A program made the translations under genes and the position numbers. From positions 1-34,272 of the forward strand of contig NZ_QUJB01000026.1 of the NCBI RefSeq assembly GCF_003480435.1: DNA of 34,272 nt, read 5' to 3'. The stretch comes from Clostridium sp. AM30-24. Lineage in GTDB: Bacteria; Bacillota; Clostridia; Lachnospirales; Lachnospiraceae. The notes below the pieces were generated by a model that worked only from the letters and a program-made list of their open reading frames with translations, was not told the origin of the DNA and made no database searches. Below, piece by piece: positions 15,740-24,118 of the stretch. The stretch's first letter is position 1; each line of letters begins with the position of its first letter.

Positions 15740-17236
15740 ATGGAAAAAGAGAAGAAGATTAAGCTTCCGGAAGCATTCGTGAAAAAGATGGAGAAGCTTC
15801 TTGGCAGTGACGCGGAACCGTTTTTTGAAAGTTATGACGCGGAGCGGAAATTCGGTCTGCGGGTCAATCCGTTAAAACAGAAAAATGGCTGGACGGCAGA
15901 GGCGGGAACGCCTCTGGAAGAATACCTGGGAGGACTTGCAAAAGTTCCCTGGGCGCAGGAAGGATTCTACTACGAGGCAGATATGCGCCCGGGACGTCAT
16001 CCGTTCCATGAGGCGGGGGCATACTATATTCAGGAACCAAGTGCCATGTCCACAGCGGAGGCATTAGCCCCAAAGCCCGGAGAGCGAATTCTGGATCTCT
16101 GTGCGGCACCCGGAGGAAAATCCACCCATCTTGCGGGAAAAATGGGCGGGCAGGGGCTTTTAATCTGCAATGAGATCCATCCGGCCCGGGCAAAGATCCT
16201 GTCCCAGAATATCGAGCGCCTCGGTATCGGAAATGCGGTGGTGACGAACATGGATCCGTTTCAGCTTGCACCGGCGTTTCCGGAGTTTTTTGATGGGATC
16301 GTGGTGGACGCGCCCTGTTCCGGAGAAGGAATGTTCCGAAAGGATGAGAATGCCAGAAATGAGTGGAGCCCGGACCATGTCAAACAGTGTGCAGGGCTTC
16401 AGGACGGGATTCTGGACTGCGCGGCAGCCATGTTAAAAGATGGCGGACGGATCGCGTATTCTACCTGTACATTTTCACCGGAGGAGAATGAACAGAGTGT
16501 AGCGAGATTCCTCTCACGCCATCCGGAATTCTCTGTGGAAAAGCCGGAACTTGCGAAGTACTTCTCTGCAGGACATCCGGAGTGGGCAGACGGGAACGAA
16601 GAACTGGAAAAGACAGTCAGGATCTGGCCGCATCTGGCGGATGGGGAAGGTCATTTTCTGGCACTGCTTGTGAAAGGGGAGAGTTCCGGGGACACTGTGA
16701 CGGAGGCAGACAGTCAGAACGCTGCAAAGATCGTGGAGAAACGGAAGAAGGGCAGCAGGAAAGACAATAGAAAAGACGATGGCGCCCTTTCTGAGGCAGT
16801 CTCCGCATTCCGTGAGTTTGAAAAAGAGAACCTGACGGATGCAGAAGAGCTGGAGGACAGAAAGAAATTTCTGCTGTTTGGAGAAAATCTCTACCTCGTT
16901 CCGGAGATGATTCCGGACCTTAAGGGGCTCAGGGTCTTAAGACCGGGGTTACATCTTGGAACAGCAAAAAAAGGCAGGCTTGAACCGTCCCATGCTCTGG
17001 CCCTGTTTTTAAAGAAAGAGGAAGTGAAGCAGACGGTGGAGGTCGGTTTTGGGGCTCTTGCCTTGAAATATCTCCGCGGAGAGACGCTGCGGGAGGAAGA
17101 TTTTGAAAATCAGGGAATCCCGGTAAAAGGCTGGGTTCTCGTGACGACCGGCGGCATGTCGCTTGGGTTTGCAAAAGCAGCCGGAGGAATGCTCAAGAAC
17201 CATTATCCGAAGGGCTTGAGGATTCAGGGAGGCTGA
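15740..17236 (+). CDS. rsmF: RsmB/NOP-family RNA m5C methyltransferase, RsmF type
   Basis: The 498-residue protein has an N-terminal RNA-recognition part (about 1-100) and a Rossmann methyltransferase core. The core shows the SAM motif LCAAPGGKSTHLAG, motif IV DAPCSGEGMFRK (Cys193) and motif VI YSTCTFSPEENE (Cys243). The last Cys is the expected nucleophile on cytosine C6, and Cys193 releases the product. The C-terminal third (about 390-498) has the FmuDXP/PUA-like layout of RsmF and YebU, which methylate 16S rRNA. A charged linker (about 315-345) joins the halves. AGGAGA precedes the ATG closely. The exact rRNA position is inferred from family only. Confidence 0.88.
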   Translation: MEKEKKIKLPEAFVKKMEKLLGSDAEPFFESYDAERKFGLRVNPLKQKNGWTAEAGTPLEEYLGGLAKVPWAQEGFYYEADMRPGRHPFHEAGAYYIQEPSAMSTAEALAPKPGERILDLCAAPGGKSTHLAGKMGGQGLLICNEIHPARAKILSQNIERLGIGNAVVTNMDPFQLAPAFPEFFDGIVVDAPCSGEGMFRKDENARNEWSPDHVKQCAGLQDGILDCAAAMLKDGGRIAYSTCTFSPEENEQSVARFLSRHPEFSVEKPELAKYFSAGHPEWADGNEELEKTVRIWPHLADGEGHFLALLVKGESSGDTVTEADSQNAAKIVEKRKKGSRKDNRKDDGALSEAVSAFREFEKENLTDAEELEDRKKFLLFGENLYLVPEMIPDLKGLRVLRPGLHLGTAKKGRLEPSHALALFLKKEEVKQTVEVGFGALALKYLRGETLREEDFENQGIPVKGWVLVTTGGMSLGFAKAAGGMLKNHYPKGLRIQGG

Positions 17237-17238
17237 CG

Positions 17239-17295
17239 GAACCTGTTTCGTTAAAAGACAGGCCCTTCCGGATTTTTGATATCCGGAAACAGGTT
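17239..17295. terminator. Inverted repeat at the convergent rsmF / pseudouridine synthase junction
   Basis: GAACCTGTTTC (17239-17249) and GAAACAGGTTC (17285-17295) are perfect 11-bp arms enclosing TCCGGAT/ATCCGGA. The repeat overlaps the last codons of the minus-strand gene. Probably a shared terminator or 3'-end structure. Confidence 0.5.
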
Positions 17296-18171
17296 CTGCA
17301 TATCCTGCGGCAGCGGAGCAGAGAATTCAAGCTTCTCCCCGGTCGCAGGGTGGGAAAAGCTCAGATAGGTGGAATGAAGCGGCTGGCGGTCGATCAGACG
17401 GTAAGCCGGGCAGTAGAGAAAATCCCCCGGCAGCGGGTGCCCGATGGCTTTCATATGGACGCGGATCTGGTGTGTTCTTCCAGTCTCCAGCAGGAGGCGG
17501 ATGAACGAGAGGTCGGCGTCCTTGTTGTATGCGATGGTCTGATAATGGGTCACGGCAGCCTCACCCCGCTCCGGATCGCAGACGCGCTCAATGGTAGAGC
17601 CGTCTTTTCTGGCGATCGGAAGGTCAATGGTGCCGGATCTGTCTGTCTTTCCGGAAACGATGGCGGCGTATTCCCTGTGGATCGCATGCTCCTTCACGGC
17701 CTCAGAGAGAATACAGGAGCTGTAGGGATTTTTTGCCAGAAGTATAAGCCCGGAGGTATCCCGGTCCAGACGGTTCACGGCGCGGAATACGAACGGTGTC
17801 TCCTCATTCCTGTAATACCAGGCGATCGCGTTTGCCAGCGTGTTCTCGTAATGTCCCTGAGACGGGTGGACCGGCATTCCGGCAGGTTTGTCGATTACGA
17901 GGACATGTTCGTCTTCATAGACGACAGAGAGATCCGCAGGAACCGGAACGATCTGTTCAGAAGCTTTTTTCTCTGTAACATAGACATTCAGGCAGTCACC
18001 CGGCTGGAGGATTGTATTGGAATAGACGATTTTCCCATTTAGGAGGAAACTTCCCCCTGTGTTCCGCAGATGGACCACAAGGCGGGATGAATAGCCGGAA
18101 TCCAGAAGAAATGCAGCGATGGACCGGCCACTTTCTGATTCGGTGATTTTGTAGGTTAAAATTACATTCAT
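17251..18171 (-). CDS. RluA-family pseudouridine synthase
   Basis: The 306-residue protein isomerises uridine to pseudouridine in rRNA or tRNA. It has an S4-like N-terminal segment (residues about 1-70), the VIDKPAGMPVHPS motif and the catalytic motif NRLDRDTSGL with Asp136. LLETGRTHQIRVHM forms the conserved RNA-binding strand. Asn replaces the usual His before RLD, a modest deviation that leaves the catalytic Asp intact. ATG 18171 is preceded by AAAAAAGGA; the longer frame from 18243 adds a segment without similarity. It is convergent with rsmF and divergent from the DacF-like gene. The target uridine is unknown. Confidence 0.9.
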   Translation of the reverse strand: MNVILTYKITESESGRSIAAFLLDSGYSSRLVVHLRNTGGSFLLNGKIVYSNTILQPGDCLNVYVTEKKASEQIVPVPADLSVVYEDEHVLVIDKPAGMPVHPSQGHYENTLANAIAWYYRNEETPFVFRAVNRLDRDTSGLILLAKNPYSSCILSEAVKEHAIHREYAAIVSGKTDRSGTIDLPIARKDGSTIERVCDPERGEAAVTHYQTIAYNKDADLSFIRLLLETGRTHQIRVHMKAIGHPLPGDFLYCPAYRLIDRQPLHSTYLSFSHPATGEKLEFSAPLPQDMQNLFPDIKNPEGPVF

Positions 18172-18298
18172 GGAATATCCTTTTTTGATAAAATACGGGC
18201 AGTCAGCAGATCTCATTGTACCACAGGAAAAATTGCGCGGCAAGTCTCAGAAAGCAGACGCATATGTTGTGATAAATATACAGCGGAAGTTCTGAAAC

Positions 18299-19642
18299 AT
18301 GTGGAAGAATCAAAATATCGCTAAAAAGGCACGGTCGTGGGCCGGAGAATGGACCAGACCGGCAGAAAAGGTGGAGAGAAAACATGAAGCGTCGCCAATT
18401 TTGCAGCTGTGTCTGGGGGCATTCCTGTTTTTTGCGGCTGCAGTTCCCGGAAATTATCTATATGCGGAACACAGCGGACGTCAGGCTGGTCAGACCGCGC
18501 TGGAATCGGCGGCAGCGCAGCCGGAGACGGATCCGCTCCTTCTGAACTCCCGTGCCGCTGTTTTGCTGGATGGCGATACGGGGCGCATTCTATACGGAAA
18601 AAACGAGACGGAAGTCCTTCCGATGGCCAGTACCACGAAGATCATGACCTGTATTCTGGCACTGGAAAATGCCGGACCGGACACTGAAGTTCTGATCTCA
18701 GACCGCGCAGCATCGATGCCGGAGGTAAAGCTGCATGTGAGAAAAGGGGAAAGATACTGCCTGAGAGATCTTCTGTACTCCATGATGCTGGAATCCCATA
18801 ATGATTCCGCCGCAGCAATCGCTGAGGCCGTTGGAGGCAGTGTGGAGAATTTCGCGGATATGATGAACCGGAAAGCGGTGGAACTCGGGTGTGAGGATAC
18901 ATATTTTCTGACGCCCAACGGACTGGACGCAACGGAGAGGGAGAGCGGAAAGATCCATTCCACAACGGCGGAAGATCTGGCGCGGATTCTCAGATACGGG
19001 ATCCTGCTCTCTCCGGCGAAGGAAGAATTTCTTGCCATCACAAGAGCGCCGTCTCATACGTTTTCAGACCTCTCCGGCGCAAGAAGCTTTTCCTGTATGA
19101 ACCACAATGCGCTTCTGACATCCATGGCGGGCGCGGTCTGCGGAAAGACCGGATTTACGGGAAAAGCCGGGTACTGCTATGTAGGGGCGGTAAAAAGAGG
19201 AGAGAGATTATTGATTGCAGCACTTTTAGGCTGCGGATGGCCGCCCCATAAGACATACAAGTGGCAGGATATGAGGAAGCTTGTGGAATACGGGGAGGAA
19301 AATTTTGAATACCGGGAGGTCGAAAAACAGGGACTTGGGAAATCTGCGGTGATTTCAGTGGAAAACGGTGTTGAGCCGGAGGTGAAGATTCGGATCGAAA
19401 ATGGGAGTGCAGATGAGAAAACACTCCGTGTCCTGCTGGGGAAAGATGAAAAAATCCGGGTGAGAACGAAGATTGCAAAGGCTGTGGCTGCACCGGTGCA
19501 GGAGGGCACGCCGGTGGGGCAGAGAGATTATATGATCGATGGGATCATTCTGGACAGTGATCCGGTGGTGACGGCTGGTAAGGTTGACCAGTGGGATCTC
19601 GGGTATGCGGAGAGGATCGTGATGATGAAGTTCTGGCTGTAA
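18299..19642 (+). CDS. D-alanyl-D-alanine carboxypeptidase (DacF-like, peptidase S11)
   Basis: This low-molecular-weight penicillin-binding protein trims the terminal D-Ala of peptidoglycan stem peptides. The active-site set is complete: STTK (Ser111, Lys114), SHN (156-158, with His at the variable middle position) and KTG (273-275). One hydrophobic segment (about 33-56) would export it, and a C-terminal beta domain follows the catalytic one. The start is uncertain. ATG 18299 has only a weak GGAAG site and gives an unusual basic 30-residue lead. A well-spaced GGTGGAGAG precedes an ATG at 18385, but in another frame. Length is 447 residues from 18299. Confidence 0.85.
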   Translation: MWKNQNIAKKARSWAGEWTRPAEKVERKHEASPILQLCLGAFLFFAAAVPGNYLYAEHSGRQAGQTALESAAAQPETDPLLLNSRAAVLLDGDTGRILYGKNETEVLPMASTTKIMTCILALENAGPDTEVLISDRAASMPEVKLHVRKGERYCLRDLLYSMMLESHNDSAAAIAEAVGGSVENFADMMNRKAVELGCEDTYFLTPNGLDATERESGKIHSTTAEDLARILRYGILLSPAKEEFLAITRAPSHTFSDLSGARSFSCMNHNALLTSMAGAVCGKTGFTGKAGYCYVGAVKRGERLLIAALLGCGWPPHKTYKWQDMRKLVEYGEENFEYREVEKQGLGKSAVISVENGVEPEVKIRIENGSADEKTLRVLLGKDEKIRVRTKIAKAVAAPVQEGTPVGQRDYMIDGIILDSDPVVTAGKVDQWDLGYAERIVMMKFWL

Positions 19643-19673
19643 CATGTGATGGGAATCCTATTATCATACATAC

Positions 19674-19701
19674 TTGAATTATAGGAAAATCCTGTTATAC
19701 T
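19674..19701 (+). promoter_or_regulatory. Promoter of the HD-domain gene
   Basis: TTGAAT (19674-19679) and TATACT (19696-19701) are spaced 16 bp apart. The predicted leader contains the palindromic repeat at 19718-19744. Confidence 0.65.
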
Positions 19702-19759
19702 GATAGAAAAGAAAATTGTAACTGCAAGGGTACCGGACAGTTACTGAAAATCTATCAGT
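19699..19759 (+). repeat. Palindromic repeat in the HD-gene leader (copy 2 of the GTAACTG family)
   Basis: The 27-bp core (19718-19744) runs from GTAACTG to CAGTTAC and matches the 3' end of copy 1. It lies inside a second inverted repeat, ACTGATAGA (19699-19707) with TCTATCAGT (19751-19759). The RNA would form two stacked stems just ahead of the GGAGG at 19761. The longer body of copy 1 is absent. Confidence 0.65.
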
Positions 19760-19775
19760 ACGGAGGCATAAAAGC

Positions 19776-20378
19776 ATGCAGACAAAACTTACAAGAGAGG
19801 ATGCCATTGAGCTCCTTAGAAAACACAACAAAGAACCGTTCCACATTCTCCACGGACTTACCGTCGGAGGAGTTTTAAAATGGTACGCGAATGAGCTTGG
19901 ATACGGGGATGAAGCCGGGTTCTGGGAGATCTGCGGAATCCTTCATGATATTGATTTTGAGGAATACCCGGAAGAACACTGCCTGGTCGCACCGCGTCTG
20001 TTAAAAGAAGGCGGAGCAGAAGATGAAGTGATTCATGCAGTGTGCAGTCACGGATACGGTATCCACGAGTGGATCGACGCAAAGCCGGAGCATGAGATGG
20101 AGAAAGTTCTCTTTGCGGCAGACGAGCTGACCGGTCTGATCTGGGCGGCGGCAAAGATGCGCCCGTCAAAGAGCACGAAGGATATGGAAGTATCCAGTTT
20201 AAAGAAGAAATTCAAAGATAAAAAATTTGCTGCCGGATGTTCCAGAGATGTCATCATAAAAGGCGCGGAGAATCTCGGCTGGGATCTGCCGAAGCTGATG
20301 GAAATGACGATCCTCGCCATGAGATCTTGTGAGGATCCTGTCGCGGAAGAGATGAAAAAGATGGGTCTGGCGGAGTAA
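19776..20378 (+). CDS. HD-domain metal-dependent phosphohydrolase family protein
   Basis: The 200-residue cytosolic protein has the HD signature in GILHDIDFE (His57, Asp58), with an upstream His in FHILHGL and a downstream His in VCSHGYG, as needed for a divalent metal site. This compact form is often annotated as a hydrolase or HD-superfamily nucleotidase. The substrate, whether nucleotide or other phosphoester, cannot be read. GGAGG lies 10 nt before the ATG, and the leader holds repeat copy 2. It is monocistronic: its own promoter precedes it and a bidirectional terminator follows. Confidence 0.85.
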   Translation: MQTKLTREDAIELLRKHNKEPFHILHGLTVGGVLKWYANELGYGDEAGFWEICGILHDIDFEEYPEEHCLVAPRLLKEGGAEDEVIHAVCSHGYGIHEWIDAKPEHEMEKVLFAADELTGLIWAAAKMRPSKSTKDMEVSSLKKKFKDKKFAAGCSRDVIIKGAENLGWDLPKLMEMTILAMRSCEDPVAEEMKKMGLAE

Positions 20379-20390
20379 GGGAATTACAGG

Positions 20391-20431
20391 AAAAAACCTG
20401 AGGAGTCACATCTGGACTTCTCAGGTTTTTC
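20391..20431. terminator. Bidirectional terminator between the HD gene and the NusG_II gene
   Basis: AAAAACCTGAGGAGTC pairs with GACTTCTCAGGTTTTT around an 8-nt loop, with A and T runs on the arms. It serves both convergent transcripts. Confidence 0.9.
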
Positions 20432-20482
20432 TGAAATGCTTTTTCGCTTCATTTCGCTGTCAGCCGTTTAAGCTGAGGGTCT

Positions 20483-20839
20483 CTATTTCAAACTTTTGAT
20501 CTGTGCTGTCATCTTATTCGGCAGGCACACGATGATCTCACCGTCGAGATGGATCTTTCCCTGATGCACACAGATCTTATCAGGGCAGGTGGCTTCTGAG
20601 ACCCAGACCTCACCGTCCTTAATGATCAGGTGGTTTGTGCCGCCGGATACTCCGTTTATGGTGAGTTCCTGATCATTTGCCAGATCAAGAGTTTCCGCTA
20701 TTTTTCCGTCTACGGAAATTTCAACGATCTTTGCGGGAGTATTATGCATGAGCTTTGTTCCGAGAAAAAGAAGAATCGCAGCCCCGAGGATTACGGCGAT
20801 CAGGATCAGATCCTGTTTTTTTAAAAGTTTCTGTTTCAT
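20483..20839 (-). CDS. NusG domain II-containing membrane-anchored protein
   Basis: The 118-residue protein has one N-terminal membrane segment (about residues 9-28) and an extracytoplasmic NusG_II beta-domain. The domain includes the cysteine pair of ATCPDKICVHQG and the closing IVCLPNKMTAQI. Despite the domain name it is not a transcription factor: the NusG NGN and KOW domains are absent. Such proteins accompany ApbE and Gx-family proteins in Firmicutes, as here. ATG 20839, preceded by AGGAAAT, fits better than the upstream ATG at 20872. It lies 53 nt behind apbE and is probably in the same transcript. Confidence 0.82.
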   Translation of the reverse strand: MKQKLLKKQDLILIAVILGAAILLFLGTKLMHNTPAKIVEISVDGKIAETLDLANDQELTINGVSGGTNHLIIKDGEVWVSEATCPDKICVHQGKIHLDGEIIVCLPNKMTAQIKSLK

Positions 20840-20892
20840 ATCTTTATTTCCTGTTATTTCACATTTCCCCAAATGGGTGACCGGTCCTGGCT

Positions 20893-21921
20893 TTACTGCT
20901 TTACAATAAAGTTTTCCATTCCATCTGAATAATAGACATTGTAATCCTCATCGATAAAGCATGCGTAGATCCCGTCCAGAGAATTTGCAAGCTCCAGACC
21001 TTTTTCCAGTCCAAGGGAGAAGCAGGTGGTGGAGAGACCGTCACCGTCTACAGATTCTTCTGAGAGGATCGTCACGGAGATCAGTCCGTTATCGTAAGGA
21101 TATCCCGTTTTCGGATTTAAAATGTGATGGTAATTTTTTCCGTCGATCTCAAAATGACGCTCATAGACACCGGATGTCACAACGGAGAGATCATTGATTC
21201 CGAGCACCTCAAAAGTTTCGTCGCGGTCCGCAAACGGTTTCTGAAGTCCGATATGGAACTTGCTTCCGTCCGGTTTTTCACCCACGCAGAGGACGTTTCC
21301 GCCGAGATTGATGATAGCGCTCTTTACACCGGCGTTCAGAAGCTGATCCTTGATCCGGTCAGCAATGTATCCTTTCGCGATGGCTCCGAGGTCAATCGTG
21401 GTATCCGGGGAGAGAAACGTCAGAGTGTTTCCGGAGAGAACGAGGTTGTGGTAGTCCACTTTCGGAATGTCTGCTTCGATGGCCGTCTCATCCGGGATCA
21501 CTGCTTCGCCGCTCGTGAAGTTCCAGAGGGAGCTTAAAGGTTCGATCGTGATATCAAAAGCACCGTCCGATTTTTCGCAGTATTCCAGTCCTTTTGCCAG
21601 AAGCGCCGCCATATCGTCGGAAACCGTGACCGTGTCAGAGGTCCGGTGATTGATCCGGTAAAGCTCGCTGGTCTCCAGTGTCTTACTGAAAATGGATTCA
21701 TACTCTTTACAAAGTGCCATTGAATCGTCTAAGATAGAGGAGTCGTCGGAATCGTAGAGCGTGATCGTGACGAAGGTGTTGAGCAGAAAATCAGAACGGC
21801 TGAGAGGGGTCTCAGGAGTCAGGAGTCCCGGCCCGCTGCTGTCTGCGCATCCGCTCAGCGTCATGCCGGAAACGAGCAGGAGACCCGCCGCGCAGAGACC
21901 AAATATCGTTTTTTTATTCAT
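20893..21921 (-). CDS. apbE: FAD:protein FMN transferase (ApbE), lipoprotein
   Basis: The 342-residue protein has a lipoprotein signal with lipobox LSGC (Cys25), so it is anchored on the outer face of the membrane. The ApbE domain follows, with FLLNTFVTITLYD, the DGAFDITIEPLSSLWNF segment, DLGAIAKGYIAD, NLGGN and the late HHILNPKTGYP. The enzyme attaches FMN from FAD to a Thr or Ser of exported electron-transfer proteins. A good promoter lies upstream and the NusG_II gene follows. No protein with an obvious flavinylation motif is encoded in this window. Confidence 0.93.
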   Translation of the reverse strand: MNKKTIFGLCAAGLLLVSGMTLSGCADSSGPGLLTPETPLSRSDFLLNTFVTITLYDSDDSSILDDSMALCKEYESIFSKTLETSELYRINHRTSDTVTVSDDMAALLAKGLEYCEKSDGAFDITIEPLSSLWNFTSGEAVIPDETAIEADIPKVDYHNLVLSGNTLTFLSPDTTIDLGAIAKGYIADRIKDQLLNAGVKSAIINLGGNVLCVGEKPDGSKFHIGLQKPFADRDETFEVLGINDLSVVTSGVYERHFEIDGKNYHHILNPKTGYPYDNGLISVTILSEESVDGDGLSTTCFSLGLEKGLELANSLDGIYACFIDEDYNVYYSDGMENFIVKQ

Positions 21922-21971
21922 AAGTCATATACTTCCTGTGAGATAAATGTGATAAGTCCATGATCCGATTT

Positions 21972-22000
21972 ATTCTAACAAATGGACTTTTGAAAGTCAA
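21972..22000 (-). promoter_or_regulatory. Promoter of the apbE-NusG_II operon
   Basis: On the minus strand, TTGACT (21995-22000), 17 bp, then TAGAAT (21972-21977). It overlaps the leader of the divergent Gx gene, so the two units may be coordinately controlled. Confidence 0.7.
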
Positions 22001-22019
22001 GAAGAGGAGAACATATCTG

Positions 22020-22538
22020 ATGTATCGAGAAAAAAAAGCAATAACCGTGGCATTGTACGGACTTCTGACCGCTCTGGCCCTGGTGTTAAGTTTTGTTGAG
22101 ACCCTGATTCCCATCCCGATCCCGATCCCGGGTGTAAAACTTGGACTCGCGAACCTTGTGACGGTTGTGGGACTCTATCTGATCGGGATTCCCGGAACAA
22201 TCGCAGTGACTCTGGTCCGCATCGTTCTTGTCGGATTTTCCTTCGGAAATCCCTACAGCATGATCTATGGACTTTCAGGAAGCTTTTTAAGTCTTCTGGT
22301 GATGGCCATATTCAAAAAGACCGGAAGATTCTCCCAGATCAGCATCAGTGTCCTTGGCGGCATCGCCCACAATATCGGACAGATCACATTTGCGGCTGTC
22401 ATTGTTCAGACCTCAGGGGTGTTTTATTATCTGCCGTTTCTGATCGCGGCGGGATGCATTGCAGGGACACTTATCGGAATCGTCGGGGGACTTATCACCG
22501 GGCGGCTTCTGTGCGCAATGCGGGGGATAAAAAAATAA
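22020..22538 (+). CDS. Gx transporter family membrane protein (heptaprenyl diphosphate synthase component I-like)
   Basis: The 172-residue protein has five or six hydrophobic segments and the family's PIPIPIPGVKLGLANLV run near residue 33. The name from heptaprenyl diphosphate synthase component I is historical; the fold looks like an ECF S-component-type membrane protein. A GAGGAG site lies ahead of ATG 22020, while the frame upstream (from 21960) is a leader. It is divergent from apbE-NusG_II, a set that often travels together with flavin-based redox loci. The substrate, perhaps flavin or quinone related, is inferred from company only. Confidence 0.82.
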   Translation: MYREKKAITVALYGLLTALALVLSFVETLIPIPIPIPGVKLGLANLVTVVGLYLIGIPGTIAVTLVRIVLVGFSFGNPYSMIYGLSGSFLSLLVMAIFKKTGRFSQISISVLGGIAHNIGQITFAAVIVQTSGVFYYLPFLIAAGCIAGTLIGIVGGLITGRLLCAMRGIKK

Positions 22539-22546
22539 AATAGCGA

Positions 22547-22575
22547 TTGTATTAGTTGGTGGTTTTTATTATAAT
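22547..22575 (+). promoter_or_regulatory. Promoter of galT
   Basis: TTGTAT (22547-22552) and a perfect TATAAT (22570-22575) are spaced 17 bp apart and start directly behind the Gx gene. Confidence 0.75.
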
Positions 22576-22613
22576 GAATGGTAACAGGTTGTAAAAAACG
22601 GAGGAAAACGATC

Positions 22614-24110
22614 ATGATTGAAATGTCAATAAAGAAACTGGTACAGTACGGAAGGACAACAGGCCTTATCGAAGCCGAAGACGAGATCTACGCCAGAAAC
22701 CAGATCATGGAAGTACTGAACATGTCCGAATACGAGGAGCCAGGGGATATTACAGATGCGATCAGTCTGGAAGATACCTTAAACGCGCTCACTGATTACG
22801 CGGCGGAGCACGGGATCCTTGAAAATAACAGCATCGTATACCGGGATCTTTTTGACACGAGACTTATGAACTGCCTGATGCCGCGCCCAAGCGAGGTCGT
22901 AAAGAAATTCCACGGGGAATATGAAAAGTCCCCGGAGGACGCGACCGGCTATTTCTATAAGCTGAGCCAGGATTCAAACTATATCCGGCGCTACCGTGTC
23001 TGTAAAGATCTGAAGTGGATCACAAAGACAGAGTACGGTGACCTTGATATCACGGTAAACCTCTCAAAACCAGAGAAAGACCCGAAGGCCATCGCTGCCG
23101 CAAAGACCATGAAGCAGAGCGGTTACCCGAAGTGCCTTCTCTGTATGGAAAATGTCGGCTACGCGGGCCGCGTCAATCATCCGGCAAGAAACAATCACCG
23201 GATCATTCCGCTGACCTTAAACGGCGAATCCTGGGGCTTCCAGTACTCCCCATATGTCTACTATAATGAACACTGCATCGTCTTCAATGGAAACCATACC
23301 CCGATGAAGATCGACCGGAACACATTCAAAAAACTGTTTGATTTTGTGACGATGTTCCCGCACTATTTTCTGGGATCCAACGCGGATCTTCCAATCGTCG
23401 GCGGATCGATCCTGACCCACGATCACTTTCAGGGTGGAAGATACACCTTCGCAATGGCGAAAGCTCCGGTGGAGAAGTGCTTTACGGTCAATGGCTATGA
23501 GGATGTGGAAGCAGGCATCGTAAAATGGCCGATGTCCGTGATCCGGATCCGCAGCGAAAAGAAAGACCGCCTTGTGGATCTTGCAGATAAGATCCTGACC
23601 GCATGGCGCGGATATACAGACGAGGCCGCTGATATCTACGCAAAGACAGACGGAGAACCGCACAATACGATCACTCCGATCGCAAGATTCCGCGATGCAA
23701 AGTTCGAATTGGATCTGGTACTCAGAAACAACCGCACCACAGAGGAACGACCACTCGGCCTGTTCCACCCGAACCCGAAGCTTCATCATATCAAGAAGGA
23801 AAATATCGGTCTTATCGAAGTTATGGGTCTGGCTGTCCTCCCCTCGAGGTTAAAGGACGAGCTTGCCACACTGGCAGACTATATCGTGGAAGGAAAAGAT
23901 ATCCGCAGCGAGGAGTCCATCGAGAAACATGCAGACTGGGTTGAAGAATTCCTTCCGAAATATGGGAAGATCACAAAGGACAATGTGATGGAGATCCTGC
24001 AGGATGAGGTCGGTCACGTATTCGCGAATGTCCTGGAAGATGCAGGTGTCTACAAACGCACCGACGCGGGACGTGAGGCATTTGGAAGGTTTATTGACAC
24101 ATTAAATTAA
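22614..24110 (+). CDS. galT: UDP-glucose--hexose-1-phosphate uridylyltransferase (class II GalT)
   Basis: The 498-residue enzyme of the Leloir pathway exchanges UMP between UDP-glucose and galactose-1-phosphate. It belongs to the longer Gram-positive class. Seen are the RDLFDTRLMNCLMPRPSEV segment, CLLCMENVGYAGR, NHRIIPL and the THDHFQGG histidine motif near residue 270. The frame is open from 22578, but GGAGG 9 nt before ATG 22614 decides the start. galK and galE are not adjacent, so this copy stands alone with its own promoter. A repeat element follows the stop codon. Confidence 0.95.
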   Translation: MIEMSIKKLVQYGRTTGLIEAEDEIYARNQIMEVLNMSEYEEPGDITDAISLEDTLNALTDYAAEHGILENNSIVYRDLFDTRLMNCLMPRPSEVVKKFHGEYEKSPEDATGYFYKLSQDSNYIRRYRVCKDLKWITKTEYGDLDITVNLSKPEKDPKAIAAAKTMKQSGYPKCLLCMENVGYAGRVNHPARNNHRIIPLTLNGESWGFQYSPYVYYNEHCIVFNGNHTPMKIDRNTFKKLFDFVTMFPHYFLGSNADLPIVGGSILTHDHFQGGRYTFAMAKAPVEKCFTVNGYEDVEAGIVKWPMSVIRIRSEKKDRLVDLADKILTAWRGYTDEAADIYAKTDGEPHNTITPIARFRDAKFELDLVLRNNRTTEERPLGLFHPNPKLHHIKKENIGLIEVMGLAVLPSRLKDELATLADYIVEGKDIRSEESIEKHADWVEEFLPKYGKITKDNVMEILQDEVGHVFANVLEDAGVYKRTDAGREAFGRFIDTLN

Positions 24111-24118
24111 TCTGGAGG

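Noticed and set aside
17350..18042. 230-codon plus-strand open frame
   Set aside because: It is antisense to the RluA-type pseudouridine synthase, which carries the catalytic motif on the minus strand.
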